Below are positions 11,801 through 22,203 of a stretch of DNA of 64,000 bases, in pieces; positions within the stretch are counted from its first letter, which is position 1, and every line of letters starts with the position of its first letter. The notes under the pieces are model-generated. The model saw nothing but the letters and a program-made list of their open reading frames with translations, did no database searches and was not told the origin of the DNA. The DNA comes from Nemophila menziesii (Eukaryota; Streptophyta; Magnoliopsida; Boraginales; Hydrophyllaceae): NCBI GenBank assembly GCA_029959085.1, contig JARWIR010000016.1, forward strand, positions 8,477,441 through 8,541,440, written 5' to 3'. Made by a program: the position numbers and the translations under genes.

Positions 11801-13129
11801 TTTGATGAACAACTTTTTGCTATTAAACGTGCTTTTGTGCCATGGTATGCAGATCTAGTCAACCTCATTGTGAGTGGTGTCTTTCCTAAATATTTCCACC
11901 CACAACAAAGACAAAGATTGAATCACCAGGCCAAACAGTATTATTGGGATGAACCGTACCTCTGGAAGATTTGTAGTGACCAAGTGGTTAGAAGATGCGT
12001 ACATGAACGTGAAATGGAGAAAATCATTGAAAGTTGTCATAGTTCACCTTATGGAGGTCACTTTAAGGGTGATAGAACCGCAGCTAAAATTCTTCAATCT
12101 GGGTTCTATTGGCCTACCATACACAAAGATTGTCACAGTTTCGTCCAGTCATGTCACAGATGCCAGCAAACTGGCAATATATCAAAAAGAGACGCGATGC
12201 CGCTTAATAATATTCTTGAAGTTGAAATCTTTGATGTATGGGGAATAGATTTCATTGGACATTTCGTCACTTCTTATGGAAATCTGTATATTTTGCTTGC
12301 GGTAGATTATGTGTCAAAGTGGGTAGAAGCAGTGGCAACACCAAAGAACGATGCTCATACTGTGATTAAGTTCTTAAAAACAAACATCTTTTCAAGACAT
12401 GGTACGCCACGTGTGCTAATCAGTGATAAAGGTACCCACTTTCTTAATGCTCCCCTGAGACATTTTCTTCGAAAGTTCGGAGTGAAACACCGCACTTCAA
12501 CCGGTTATCACCCACAAACTAACGGTCAAGCTGAAGTTTCCAACCGGGAAATCAAATCTATTCTTGAGAAGACCGTGAGTAAATCGAGGAAAGATTGGTC
12601 GTTAAAGCTAGATGATTCTCTCTGGGCTTACAGAACAGCATTTAAAACACCAGTTGGGGCATCTCCATATCGCATGGTCTACGGAAAAGCGTGTCATCTA
12701 CCAATTGAACTAGAAGCTCGAGCCTATTGGTCTATTAAGACTCTGAATCTAGACCCAGACTTGGCCGGGAAGCAAAGGATGATGCAGTTGAACGAATTGG
12801 AGGAGTTTCGTTATCTTGCCTATGAGAATGCACATCTCTATAAGGAGAAAACAAAGCGATGGCATGATAAACGACTCCGTCCAAAGCATTTCGAGATCGG
12901 ACAAAAGGTTTTATTATACAACTCTCGATTTTCGAACTACCCAGGAAAGCTTAAATCCCGTTGGGGAGGACCTTACATTGTTACTAAAGTCACACCTCAT
13001 GGAGCGATTGAAATTGAAAACCCAGCCGAGCAACGGACATTCATGGTGAATGGCCAGCGTTTGAAGAGATACTATGACAGTGAGGACTTTGGGCGAGGGG
13101 AGACAATCCTTCTCGTTGAATGCGCGTAG
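11801..13129 (+). pseudogene. Element B integrase region
   Basis: Continues the gag-pol frame to the natural stop at 13127-13129. It has the HHCC zinc-binding head (two His near 12044-12060, then CHRCQQTG near 12159), the catalytic core with WGIDFIGHF (~12239), ISDKGTHF (~12418) and a Glu in [11 protein letters not shown] (~12529), then a basic C-terminal domain. Spacing between the second Asp and Glu fits D,D35E. With RNase H before it, the order is that of Ty3/gypsy. It would insert the cDNA into the genome. Only the upstream in-frame stops separate it from gag. Confidence 0.93.
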
Positions 13130-13350
13130 CCTGAGGTACACGTCTAACTCAAAGACGTTAAACAAAAGTGCTCTTGGGAGACACCCCTTGTTTAAATTGC
13201 TTTTTAGATTAGTTGTTTTTGCTTTGTAGTGTATAATTTTAAGTTAGTGTATATTTTTAAGTGTGTTAATAGGAGAGAAAGGTAGTGTGTTATTGTGCAG
13301 GAAACAAGTTTGGGGTCAAAAGGAAAAAATTGGAGGAATTCAAAGCCTGG

Positions 13351-13705
13351 CGCGGACTACCCCGCGGACTACCCCCTGGTCCGCAGGGATGCACCGTGCC
13401 TAGAAAACCCATACCACGGGACGGGTACCACGGGTTTCATCCAGAAAGAAAGAAAAAATTTGATCCACAGGTGCGGTACACCGGACCCTGGTCCGCACGC
13501 CTCAAACGCGTGCCACGGGGTCGGGTACCACGGGTTTTTTGACGGAGCAGGCGCGGACTACCCCCTACACCGCACCCCTGGTCCGTAGGCACAAAACACG
13601 TGCCACGGGGTGCTACCACGGGTGTAATCCAGAAACCAAAAATTTCAAGAGCTGTTGGCTGCGGTACACCGCACGTCTGGTCCGGTACACCGCAGAGAGG
13701 CGGTT
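13351..13705 (+). repeat. GC-rich quasi-palindrome array, element B
   Basis: A GC island in AT-rich surroundings. It has three copies of a CGGTACACCG core (13473-13487 reads GCGGTACACCGGACC; others near 13661 and 13682), three ACCACGGG units with variable ends, and repeated GCGGACTACCCC and CTGGTCCG pieces. A TATA-like box follows at 13792. The exact 15-mer at 13473 recurs at 47688-47702 in the LTR of unrelated copia G. Short open frames across it on both strands are compositional and not credible genes. Likely an internal regulatory region for the ORF at 14070. Confidence 0.75.
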
Positions 13706-13791
13706 TGTGAAGGAATTCTTTTCCTAATCAAACTCTTACCTTATGAGATTAACCCTAGCCTGCCATACACGAAATTTTCAGACCCAAACCC

Positions 13792-13799
13792 TATATATA
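13792..13799 (+). promoter_or_regulatory. Possible internal TATA box before the accessory ORF
   Basis: TATATATA about 90 bases downstream of the GC-rich array and 270 bases upstream of the ATG at 14070. It is followed by an A/C-rich leader (CATCAA/CACAA runs) like a plant 5' UTR. No experiment supports it; inferred from position. Confidence 0.4.
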
Positions 13800-14069
13800 C
13801 ACCTTAAAGCTTGTGCAAACCTTCACAATTAACACAACAAATCATCAAATCCTCTCCTACATCTTCCATAAACACAATTTCTTCATCAAATTCATCACAC
13901 TACACCATCAAAACACCATCAAATTCATCAAGCTTTAAAGTTTTCTTCCAAGATCAATCAAATAACCTTTCTCTTCCATCAATTCCAAGCAACATCATCA
14001 AGCTAAACCAAATTTTCCTTAAACTTTTAATCCATCCTTGGTATAACTTGAGTTGTGGGTGAAACAAGC

Positions 14070-14537
14070 ATGACTAACAGATTTGAAGCTATGGAATACA
14101 AGAGAAAGTGCTCAATCCTTGGGAAGAATAAGAAATTGTCTGGAGCCACCATTGAACAACCCATCAATCTTGATGAGGTTTCTGAAGAATCAAAAGAAAA
14201 GGCACCTGAACAACCGCTACCAAAGAAGAGATTAACAACTAGAATGTCCATACAATCAAGGAGGCCTTTGAAGAAAATAAAAATCCAAGACCAAGGTTCT
14301 TCTACCTCTTCCTCTGAAATTGTTTATGATCTTCCTCCTTGGGCTCTCAAGTTACAGAACGAAGTTGAAAGATTACGTGAAGATAACAAAGACCTTTGGG
14401 TAGAAATCATGCAGCTGGAGTCACAAGTAGAAGATTTGACCTTGTATAAGGATGTTGATGATTATACCGATCCCTCAGCTTCGGAAGATGAGGATGATAT
14501 GATGGATCTCTATGGCCAGCCAGGTAGGTCATTCTAA
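14070..14537 (+). CDS. Accessory ORF of element B: basic, coiled-coil, acidic tail
   Basis: 155 codons from the ATG at 14070; the open frame itself reaches back to 14055 but with a GTG. The N-terminal half is Lys/Arg-rich (KKRLTTRMSIQSRRPLKKIK, nuclear-localisation-like). The middle (from LKLQNEVERLREDNKDLWVE) has heptad spacing typical of a coiled coil. The C-terminus is very acidic (DPSASEDEDDMMDLYG). There is no signal peptide and no membrane segment, so it is not the env-like protein reported for some Athila elements. It occupies the position of that ORF, downstream of the GC array and TATA-like box. Function unknown. It is intact although gag-pol is not. Confidence 0.6.
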   Translation: MTNRFEAMEYKRKCSILGKNKKLSGATIEQPINLDEVSEESKEKAPEQPLPKKRLTTRMSIQSRRPLKKIKIQDQGSSTSSSEIVYDLPPWALKLQNEVERLREDNKDLWVEIMQLESQVEDLTLYKDVDDYTDPSASEDEDDMMDLYGQPGRSF

Positions 14538-14616
14538 TTTTTCTCAATAGCTTGGATGCATTAGGTAGTTTAGTTAGTTTTTATTTTAAATTTTATTTCA
14601 TTCTTGAGTCTTTTTC

Positions 14617-14657
14617 GAGTCGTGGGGACACGACTCACTTTTGAGTTGGGGGTGGGG
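14617..14657 (+). other. Stem-loop followed by internal polypurine motif, element B
   Basis: GAGTCGTG, loop GGGA, CACGACTC (14617-14636) is a perfect 8-bp hairpin. Six bases later comes GAGTTGGGGGTGGGG (14643-14657), which resembles the polypurine tract before the 3' LTR. The same pair is found in element D at 30306-30346 with a stem change that keeps pairing by a G-U wobble. May be an internal plus-strand priming site or a packaging/3' processing signal. Confidence 0.6.
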
Positions 14658-16021
14658 ATTCGTTGTCCTCATCTTCTTTTCATTTTTTGCATAAAATTTA
14701 AATTTTTTAGGTTGAATTAAGGCATAGAATATCTTGAATGTACCAATTTGAGAATGATTTATTAGGTCAATGATAGTAAGTAGTATGTTTTTGAAAGATG
14801 CAACAAAATTGTTTAGATGCATGCATGAAAACAGGAAATAAAGGATAGAAAAGTTAATGAGCAATGCTAAGAAATCACGTTGAAACTTAGGAATAGTTAT
14901 TTGGTGTGTAGAACGTGAGGTTTAAAATTAGTTGAAAACCCACTTGTCTATGAACTAATAATGAAAACGTAACGAAATTCGGTAGTTAGAAAAATGACTA
15001 AGGCAGTTCTTTCATAATAAAACACTTGAATCCTTTAGACTTTCTCACCCTTTTGTTTGATAGTATTGTTATTTATCCGTCTTAGCCCCTCTGAGCCTTT
15101 CTAAAGCCTTTTATTTGAAACACATTATAATCCTTACCCTACTTTTTAGGACTTATCTATATGACCCGCACTCGAATCGCAAAACCTGAGACAACTCGTT
15201 TTAGAGCTTGAGTTTGGGGTGGTGGGTCTCATCATTAGGGAACTTTGGGAATTGAGAATTATCTTTGTGATTTTATTGATGATGAATTGTTATTATTGTA
15301 ACCCTTTGCCGGGGTAATAGTGAATGAAAAAGAAGCTACGAGCTAATTTTGCCAACAAGGGCATAAAAAGAATATATATATGAAAAAATAGTGTGATATC
15401 TCAACATCAAAAGAGAATCATAGCTATACAAAAGAAAAATTGATGTGAAAAGAAAATATATATTCGGACTGGCAAAGTGGATTTTATATCATCAAAGGTT
15501 TTAATTGGGATTATTGGGGATGCTCATCAAAGGCATCAATAAAATGGGTTGAGTGAGAACATCTTCGAGTGAAAACTCAAGCTCTAGGGCGATTAGTTGA
15601 TGGCTAGTGAGGAAAGAGCCAAAAGCTCACTTTTCATTATCCAAATATACCACACCCGTCCTTAAGCCAAGTTATAACCAAGACCTTAGGATTTCTAACT
15701 GCTAGATGGAGAAACAATTGAGCTATCAGGTAGTAGGTAAGTGGACCATTGGATGCTGTATTTGGGACCTATGAACAACCTATAGCCATTAACCTGAACT
15801 AAGTTATCATCCTCTCATTCTGGCATTGCGAAATTAATCTTAACTTGAACTTATGGATAGTTGATTACATGTATATTAAGCATCTTTATGCATTATTTCT
15901 TAAGCATTACTACATCAGACTTTTTAGATATTTTGTTCTAGGATCATTCATTATATTCTGTTCTTGTTCTCCTCCGACTTCATCTTGTTTATTGTGACTA
16001 CCCTACTGTTCTTTACTTTTA
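14658..16021 (+). other. Element B long 3' non-coding region
   Basis: About 1.36 kb with no convincing ORF. It is nevertheless conserved in order and sequence with 30347-31705 in element D, which has lost nearly all of pol. Conservation in a non-autonomous derivative suggests a cis function such as packaging, dimerisation or 3'-end formation. A third G-rich GAGTTTGGGGTGGTGGG tract lies near 15209. Confidence 0.6.
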
Positions 16022-16057
16022 TTGTATCGGGACGATACAACTTTGAGTTGGGGGTCT
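16022..16057 (+). other. Stem-loop plus polypurine tract before element B 3' LTR
   Basis: TTGTATCG, loop GGA, CGATACAA (16022-16040) is a perfect 8-bp hairpin. GAGTTGGGGGTCT (16045-16057) then runs to the LTR and is the plus-strand primer for reverse transcription. The hairpin is identical in element D (31706-31724). The LTR-start hairpin at 16058 follows directly, so the tract is bracketed by two stems in genomic RNA. Confidence 0.75.
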
Positions 16058-17538
16058 TGATGTCTCCTCATTTGTGATAATAAAATATACTCATGAGACA
16101 TCATTTTAGGCTTATTTATTAGTTTATAGGTTGATTTTAGCTTATTTTAGTGCACTTTCCTATTTTGAGTCTTGATTTGTAGAATTATTATTTTTAGAGC
16201 ATATTGGGTTTAATTGTTTATTTAGTGTGAAGCTTTAAAGATAATTATGGAGATTAATTAGAGTCCAAGTCAAAGACTACAACTTATGGAAAGAGATTTG
16301 CATGGAAATTGGAGATAAAGGAAACAAAGACTAAAAAGATGGAAAAGGAAAAGCTGCCTAAATCTGGGATTCTGCACACACGTCCAAAGATGTGGGTTTT
16401 TACCTAAGAAATAGGCCGAATTTGGAGATTTCCTTCTTTTAAGATCAAGATAATTCTGTTGCGATTCTTTTGGTATCTTATGGAGCTCAATCCGACCAAT
16501 AACGAAGAAGATATGCTCAAAACGGTCCAGCAGTGTTTTCCTTACGAATTTGAGTTGGGCTAGGAGTCCATTACTTAACTTATCTCTAAAGAAACGATTT
16601 AGGCCAACCTATACAGTATAAATACAGCCTCTTAACACTCTAAAATCATCCTTGGTGAAACCTTAAGCCAAGAGGAAGCATACAAATCAAGAGAGAAGTC
16701 TGGAAGGAGCTGTCATCAACAATGTCTTCTTCTACCTTTAATTTTGTAATTTCTTTCTTTTCTTTCATGAACTAAATTTCTTTAGCTTAAGTTTTAGCAT
16801 ATATGTATGAACCCTAGTTTTGATTGACATCTATCTAATTTAGGAATTTAATGTTTTAAATAGAATTATAGTTTTTATTCTCTGTTTATGTGTTTGGATT
16901 TATATTCTGTGTTCTTGTGGACTGCAGCCATTAGAATTACCATCTAGTAATTAGGATACCATTGACAACGGTGTTTAATTGCATGTTTAGCACATAACGT
17001 TTAGTTTTAGGTTTGATCTGACAACCCAACCTATCTAGATAATCACTATGGTTTAGTCTTTGTGACTATTTACCAATTACAGGAAAAGTTTGCTTAGGAA
17101 GCCTTATTGACACAGGTAAATCCTATTTTAAACTACCGATAGCATATTGGGACCGATTAGGGAAATACTACATAATTCACCCTTACATGTTTAGAACGGC
17201 AAAACTAGTGGGGATTACATGCTAATAACTTAAGCTATATTCTCATATTTCATCTCTTTCATCTTTAATTTCCTGTCTTTTAATTCTTAGGTTTAATTTA
17301 GTTTATTAGAAAACCAAACAAATATCTATCTATCTTTACTTTTATTTACATTTAGTTGTTCTAGCTTTAATCATTTACACTTGATATTTGCATAAGATTC
17401 TTCTAACCTTTGTAGTCTCTGCGGAACGAATCTAAATCTAAAACTTGCATACGATCTGTATACTTGCAGAACCGTGTAGTTCTAGGGTGTCTTTGCACTT
17501 TATTTATATCATATTTTATCACACCCTAGGCCCCACCA
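16058..17538 (+). repeat. Element B 3' LTR
   Basis: 1481 bp copy of 6274-7754, ending CCACCA before the TSD AGGTG. It contains TATAAATA at 16617-16624 and the terminal inverted repeat in its first 46 bases. Confidence 0.96.
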
Positions 17539-17640
17539 AGGTGTCCAGATGATAAATAGGAGCTTCTTCATGCCTATGAAGATACAAGAAGAGGTTTAGG
17601 AGATGGAGTTAGAGGTGACATAATACTTCAAGGTGGAGAT
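17539..17640 (+). other. Copia A 3' non-coding remnant with polypurine tract
   Basis: Begins with the second AGGTG of element B's TSD and continues the copia A sequence cut at 6273. It ends in AAGGTGGAGAT (17630-17640), the polypurine tract directly before the 3' LTR. Confidence 0.8.
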
Positions 17641-18275
17641 TGTTTTATATGTGAAGTATTATTTCTATTAAGTTGATGGGCTTTTTGTTGACACACCACG
17701 GTGACACATGGCGCGTTCTTAATGGTATTACTTGTCGCTTATGTGACACATCTAAAGCTCTTGATCTTGAATGACTTAGACGGTTGAGATCACTCCTCTC
17801 TTGTGTTTCATATAAAAGGCGTTCTTTCAGCCCATTATCATTTCACTTCTTCGATTACTCTTCCTCTCTCCTCTCTCTCGTATAAACCCTAGATAAACCG
17901 AAACTTTTGGTTTCTTTGTTGATTTTCATTACTAGATTAGGTTACAGTTTAGCAAATCCATTAGATTGAATCCACTGATTCAATTCTTTGTTGTATTCCA
18001 GCGTAGTTGATTTACTAGATAGGTTTGTGGAAAAAATTGTAATATTGTGATAACTTTGAGGGGTTTTCTGTGAGTTGATTCAATCTTGTAATCCGAGGCA
18101 TATAGTGAAGCAGAGCCTAATTCATCTGGGCTCAACGTGGATGTAGGTCTTTTGTAACTGAACCACAATAATCTCTTGTGGTCTTTACTTTCTGCCCTTT
18201 ACTGTTTTTCTTTAATACGTTTGCAAACTCAAACCCTATTTTAAATTTGTTCTTGAGGTGTGATTTTTTACTACA
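17641..18275 (+). repeat. Copia A 3' LTR
   Basis: 635 bp, starting TGTTTTATATG after the polypurine tract and ending CTACA. Its last 391 bases match 150-539. It supplies the full LTR length, since the 5' copy is cut. A TATAAAAG box lies near 17811. Confidence 0.92.
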
Positions 18276-18671
18276 AGGATATTTCTGCAGTACAGGTACT
18301 CGACCATCACAGGCTTGAGGACCATGAACTTAGTGCATTTGCTGGAGTTCCGAGATTAGAACGAGAAGATCTATGGCGGAGTGACAGGATGGCATTGAAG
18401 GAATTTTTAGCGGAAAAAATGGACGCCCTGGACTATAAAGAATTTCATTTAGAAGGTTCCCAAACCGAGTCACATCCCAAGGAAGTGCGGGAAGGAAAGG
18501 TAGACTCAAGGACTTCTAAGATGGAACGAGAAGGTACCCAGGGAGACCTTAATGTCAGATTCATGTTCTTCTATCTTGTGTCTATTTTTTAGGTTTTGTC
18601 ATTTGGGTTTATCCTTTATTGTTATATTTATGTCTGATACACTTATGATTAACGCATGGATTTGGTCACAA
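18276..18671 (+). other. Flank of copia A with a short unassigned open frame
   Basis: An open frame runs to a stop at 18590-18592 and gives a charged peptide with ELSAFAGVPRLEREDLWRSD and a Glu/Lys-rich end. I do not recognise it. It lies on the same strand and just upstream of the LINE C endonuclease relic, so it may be a decayed part of that LINE, but nothing in it proves this. Confidence 0.3.
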
Positions 18672-19385
18672 AGGCAACACTCATTTAGATATTCTTTTCT
18701 GGAATTGTAGAAAAACTAACCGTGCAAGTTTTAGAAGGGCCTTAAACAAAATTAACACACGTCATAAACCGACTCTTGCGATAGTGGTGGAGACAAAGGC
18801 GACTGGTTCGGAGGCGGCAAGAATCATTAGTCCTTCATATAAATAAGTGTATTAAGGTGGTAGCGGCTGGCCTTAAATAAAATTAACACACGTCATAAAC
18901 CAACTCTTGCTATAGTGGTGGAGACAAAGGCGGCTGGTTCGAAGGTGACAAGAATTATTAACTCCTTCATATAAATAAGTCTATTAATGTGGTAGCGGCT
19001 GGCCTCTATGGAGGCATTTGGATTCTTTAGAATGAGAGGATATTTCAATTCAAGTTTTATCGGCTAGCAATCAGGTAATTAATACTCGTATTTGTAAAAT
19101 CTCATCTATATCTTGGATTGTGTCTGTAGTGTACGGGAGCACCAACGTATGGGTTCAGAATTTTCTTTGGGATGCACTTGAAGAAGCCGCGTAAGTTATT
19201 AGCGGACCTTGGTTAGTGGTTGGGGATTTTAATCAGACCGGAGTTGCCAAAGATAAGGTCGGAGGAGTGGAACGTACAACGCATTCAATGGTGAAATTTG
19301 AGCAATGGAGAGATCAAAGTGGCTTGGAGGATTTGGATTTTGAGGGTACGAGAGTCGCCTGGACCGACTCTTAGAATTCGGGCAT
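18672..19385 (+). pseudogene. LINE C ORF2 endonuclease relic, 5' part
   Basis: Broken frames read as the start of a plant L1 ORF2: DILFWNCRKTNRASFRRAL near 18687, the family's first catalytic stretch, with ETKATGS a little later. After a tandem duplication and stops, a WLVVGDFNQTGVAKDK segment (~19213) gives the catalytic GDFN motif of the APE-type endonuclease, followed by WRDQSGLEDLDFEGTRVAW (~19306). It is cut at 19385 by element D and resumes at 33250. No RT is left nearby. Clearly dead. Confidence 0.8.
18740..19004 (+). repeat. Tandem duplication of about 131 bp inside LINE C
   Basis: The segment from CCTTAAACAAAATTAACACA at 18740 through the shared end TAGCGGCTGGCC at 18861-18872 is repeated from 18871 to 19004 with about 10% differences. 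It duplicates the ETKATGS-coding part of the endonuclease, so it occurred inside an existing relic. Confidence 0.85.
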
Positions 19386-20892
19386 TGATGTCTCCCCAAT
19401 TGAGATGATTTATTATTAGTTGGAGACATCACTTTAGGTGTATTTATTATTATATAGGTCGATTTTATCATGATGTAGTACAATTTTCTATTTCTAGTCT
19501 TGATTTAATGATTTATTATTTTTAGAGCATATTGGGTTTAATTATTTATTTAGTGGTAAGCTTTAAAGATAATATGGAAATAAATTAGATGTCAAGTCAA
19601 TTCTAAGGAAATAAGGAAAGAAGATCTTGAAGAAATCTGGAGATAGAAGGAAACAAAGTTCAATTAGGAAAAGGAAAAGCTGCTAAATAAATCTGAATTT
19701 CTGCAGCTACGTCTAAAGAAGTGATGATAACTCCAAAACCAAGCCGATTCTGGAAGATCCCTTTCATACGTAGATAGATAATTCCGTGAGGATTCTTTTG
19801 ATATCTTATGGGTCAAAAACGGTCCAGTAACGAAGAAGATATGGTAAAAACAAGTCAGCAATAATTATCCTTATCTACATACGAATTTGAGTTGGGCTAG
19901 GAGTCCATTACTTACCTTCTCCTTCAAGAAAACGAATTAGGTCTTCCTATACACTATAAATACAGCCTCTTATCATTAGAAAATCATCCTTGGCCAAACT
20001 TTAGGATAGGAAGAAGCTACAACACAAGAAGAGAAGTCTGGAAGGAGTTGTGCATCAATCATGTCTTCTTCAACCTTCAATTCAGTAATTCTTTTCTTTT
20101 CTTTCTTTAGTATGAATTAAATAAATTTAGCTTGAGTGTTAGCATATATGTATGAACCCTAGTTTTGATTGACATCTATCTAATTCGGGAATTCTATGTT
20201 TTAATTTGAATTTATGTTTTGATTTCTTTGTTTATGTGTTGGATTTATATTCTGTGTTCTTTGCGGTGTACAACGTATAAGATTACTATCATAGTAGTTA
20301 GATAATCATTGACAACAGTCTATTTAACTATAGAATTAGAACATAACGTCTAGAATAAGGTTTAGATCTGACAAATCAGCCTAACTAGATAGCCAATGGT
20401 TTAGTGTATTGATATTTAATCAATTGCAGGAAAAGTTTGCTTAGGTTCTTATTGACACAGGTAAACCCTATTTAAAACTACCTAGCGCAATTGAAACCAA
20501 AATATTGAAATACTACATGATTCACCCTTACATGTTTAGAACGACAAAACTAGTGGGGATTACTTGTTAATTACTCAGGCTAAACTATTTTACTATTTGT
20601 TCTTAGCTTATTTAATTTTCTGTCTTTTAATGTAGTAGTTTAATTTTCTCTTTAAAAACCAAATAAAAATCTATCTTTCTTTTCTTTTCCCTTGCGGGTT
20701 ATATGTTCTATCTTTTATATCTGCACTTGATAATTTGCATAAGTTCTCTCTAACTTTCGTAATCTCTGAGGAACGAATCTTCTTATCATTAAAACTTGAT
20801 ACGTCCTGTAATACTTGCAGAACCGTGCTCAGCCTAGGGTGTTTATTTGCACTTATTTTATACATTATTTTATCACACCTTAGGTGACACCA
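19386..20892 (+). repeat. Element D 5' LTR
   Basis: 1507 bp, matched by 31742-33249. It shares termini, terminal inverted repeat (19386-19395 with 19422-19431), TATAAATA (19955-19962) and long stretches with element B's LTR, so B and D are related families. Confidence 0.94.
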
Positions 20893-20898
20893 AGTTTT

Positions 20899-20916
20899 TG
20901 GCGCCGCTGCCGGGGA
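20899..20916 (+). other. Primer binding site, element D
   Basis: TGGCGCCGCTGCCGGGGA lies six bases after the LTR, the same spacing as in B. Complementary to the tRNA-Asp 3' end with one changed base. Confidence 0.92.
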
Positions 20917-20931
20917 CTACATCGTTAGTCC

Positions 20932-21402
20932 TTGTGCAATTATCAACCTCGACCTCAATCTTACTATCCACCACAACCTATCTATTACGAAGTGCCAGTT
21001 TATAAAGAAGCTTATCAAGACGCGCCAGTTTATAAAGAAGCTTATCAAGAACCACCTCAATATTCAATGCAACAAGCTACACAAAAGCAACCTTCGAGTT
21101 TTAATTCAAGTATAGCTTCAATGATGAAACTAGTTGAAGAAACTATGAAGATGAGCCAGCAAAGAATCCAAACCCAGTCCAAGGTAATCAAGAATCTCGA
21201 GCATACTCTATCACAAATGGCGAGTGCAATGCAAAATAGGCCAAAAGGGCAACTCCCAAGTGATACTATTGCTCCAGAAGATCATTCTTGTCATGCAGTT
21301 GAATTAAGAAGTGGAAAAAAAATTACCTCCACCTAGAGTAGAACCAGAACCAACCTCTATTCCTGAAAAAGTGGTTGAAGAAACAATTAGAGACAAGGTT
21401 GA
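20932..21402 (+). pseudogene. Element D gag remnant, part 1
   Basis: The deletion joins the leader straight to the Gln/Tyr/Pro-rich linker of gag, so no gag core precedes it. A 27-base unit coding for PVYKEAYQ is repeated in tandem (~21000 and 21027). The region then matches the corresponding part of element B (RPKGQLPSDTIAP, then HAVEL). An A-run near 21316 shifts the frame. The coding match continues after the frameshift to the copia E insertion at 21408 and resumes at 28171. Confidence 0.8.
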
Positions 21403-21550
21403 AGAGGTGTTGGCCTAACGACTTTTAATCTTGTTTTAATATTTGCCAAATCGTGTTTTAATTACCCTCGAAATAGTGCTTTATACTTGCCCTAACTTAA
21501 CACTATTTCTCCTTGTGTTTAACTTGATTTTTCAAGGAAATTGAGTTGGT

Positions 21551-21711
21551 GGGCAGGCATACCGCCCAAAGGACCGGTATAACGCCGGGAAAGAGCCGTT
21601 GCCCAACGGTCACAAGCCACGTGGATTTTCCCGTTGACTAGAAGACAAGCATGGCCGGTATACCGCTCATTTCACCGGTATACCGCTCAAGGATCAGAAA
21701 TGCTTATAAAA
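21551..21711 (+). promoter_or_regulatory. Palindrome array and TATA box in copia E LTR
   Basis: Four cores of the CGGYAYRCCG type: GGCATACCGCCC, CCGGTATAACGCC and two CCGGTATACCGC, within 140 bases. A palindromic CCACGTGG (G-box core) lies at 21617-21624. TATAAAA follows at 21705-21711, about 15 bases after the array. This order suggests the U3 promoter. The 3' LTR repeats it at about 27190-27350. Confidence 0.6.
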
Positions 21712-22154
21712 GGGAGTCTTATCACATCCAAGAAACTACCTCTTACCAATCCAATTCCAATCTTTCTTACACATCAATTAGAGGTGTCAAGCTAACATAG
21801 AATCAATCCAAGCTTGATCAATCAACTTGTCATATCTACTCAATCAAGGAGTTAATCAAAGGAGCTTAAAAGTTCAATCAACTCAAGAGAAGTTTTAAGC
21901 TTAGAGTTATATCATCTCTTTAGGAGTTTATTAGCAAAGTTGTTTCACCCTTCAAACACTTACATTTATCCTCTTAAGTCTAGTTCTCGTAATAGATAGA
22001 TTAAGAGAGAATTAGAGTATCGGGAGTATACTTGGTGTCCTTGTGCTGCGATAGCACAAGAATTTGTCCTTCGTGGTATCGAAGAGGTTGTAAGGGTTAT
22101 TGTGTTCTCGACCCGGTTAAGAGAGACAGGGGAGCTCAGTGAAAAGCTTGAAAT

Positions 22155-22203
22155 CCTAAGGAGGCTTCCTTAGGTAGTGGATGTAGGGATAACCGAACCA
22201 CTA
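22155..22203 (+). other. Tandem stem-loops in copia E LTR
   Basis: CCTAAGGA, loop GGCT, TCCTTAGG (22155-22174) is a perfect hairpin. It is followed directly by TAGTGG (22175-22180) pairing with CCACTA (22198-22203) around a GATGTAGG-containing loop. The pair is conserved at 48282-48329 in copia G, and the second stem is present in altered but paired form in copia A. Confidence 0.7.

Larger units (their letters stand above)
6274..17538 (+). mobile_element. Athila-type Ty3/gypsy element B, structurally complete
   Basis: Two LTRs of identical length (1481 bp) begin TGATGTCTCC and end CCCACCA. They are flanked by a perfect 5-bp TSD, AGGTG, at 6269-6273 and 17539-17543. Inside are a tRNA-Asp-type primer binding site, one long gag-pol frame with RNase H before integrase (Ty3/gypsy order), a GC-rich repeat array, an accessory ORF, and a polypurine tract just before the 3' LTR. 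I count about 18 LTR differences (~1.2%), so it is fairly young, but gag-pol has four in-frame stops. It sits between the pol stop and the 3' LTR of copia A. Confidence 0.96.
150..18275 (+). mobile_element. Ty1/copia element A, old, degenerate, host to nested insertions
   Basis: Partial 5' LTR (150-539), primer binding site (541-552), gag and pol remnants (708-6260), a short 3' non-coding part (17539-17640) and a 635-bp 3' LTR (17641-18275) lie in order on the plus strand. The 391-bp LTR overlap differs at roughly 20 positions, about 5%, the highest LTR divergence in the window. Pol has several frameshifts and stops. Inside it are a solo LTR (797-2352) and Athila-type element B (6274-17538). 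The 5' flank is outside the window, so its TSD cannot be checked; the 3' flank begins AGGAT. Confidence 0.93.

Noticed and set aside
13285..13619. Overlapping open frames on both strands across the GC-rich array of element B
   Set aside because: They follow composition and repeat structure, have no family resemblance, and differ in all frames.
13351..13705. CRISPR-like array of short repeats
   Set aside because: Repeats are irregular in length and spacing, in a plant retrotransposon, with no leader or cas genes.
14070..14537. Envelope-like protein of element B
   Set aside because: No signal peptide, no membrane helix and no glycoprotein-like Cys pattern.
18276..18592. Host gene in the open frame right of copia A
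   Set aside because: It begins inside the LTR, has no recognisable domain, and lies by a LINE relic.
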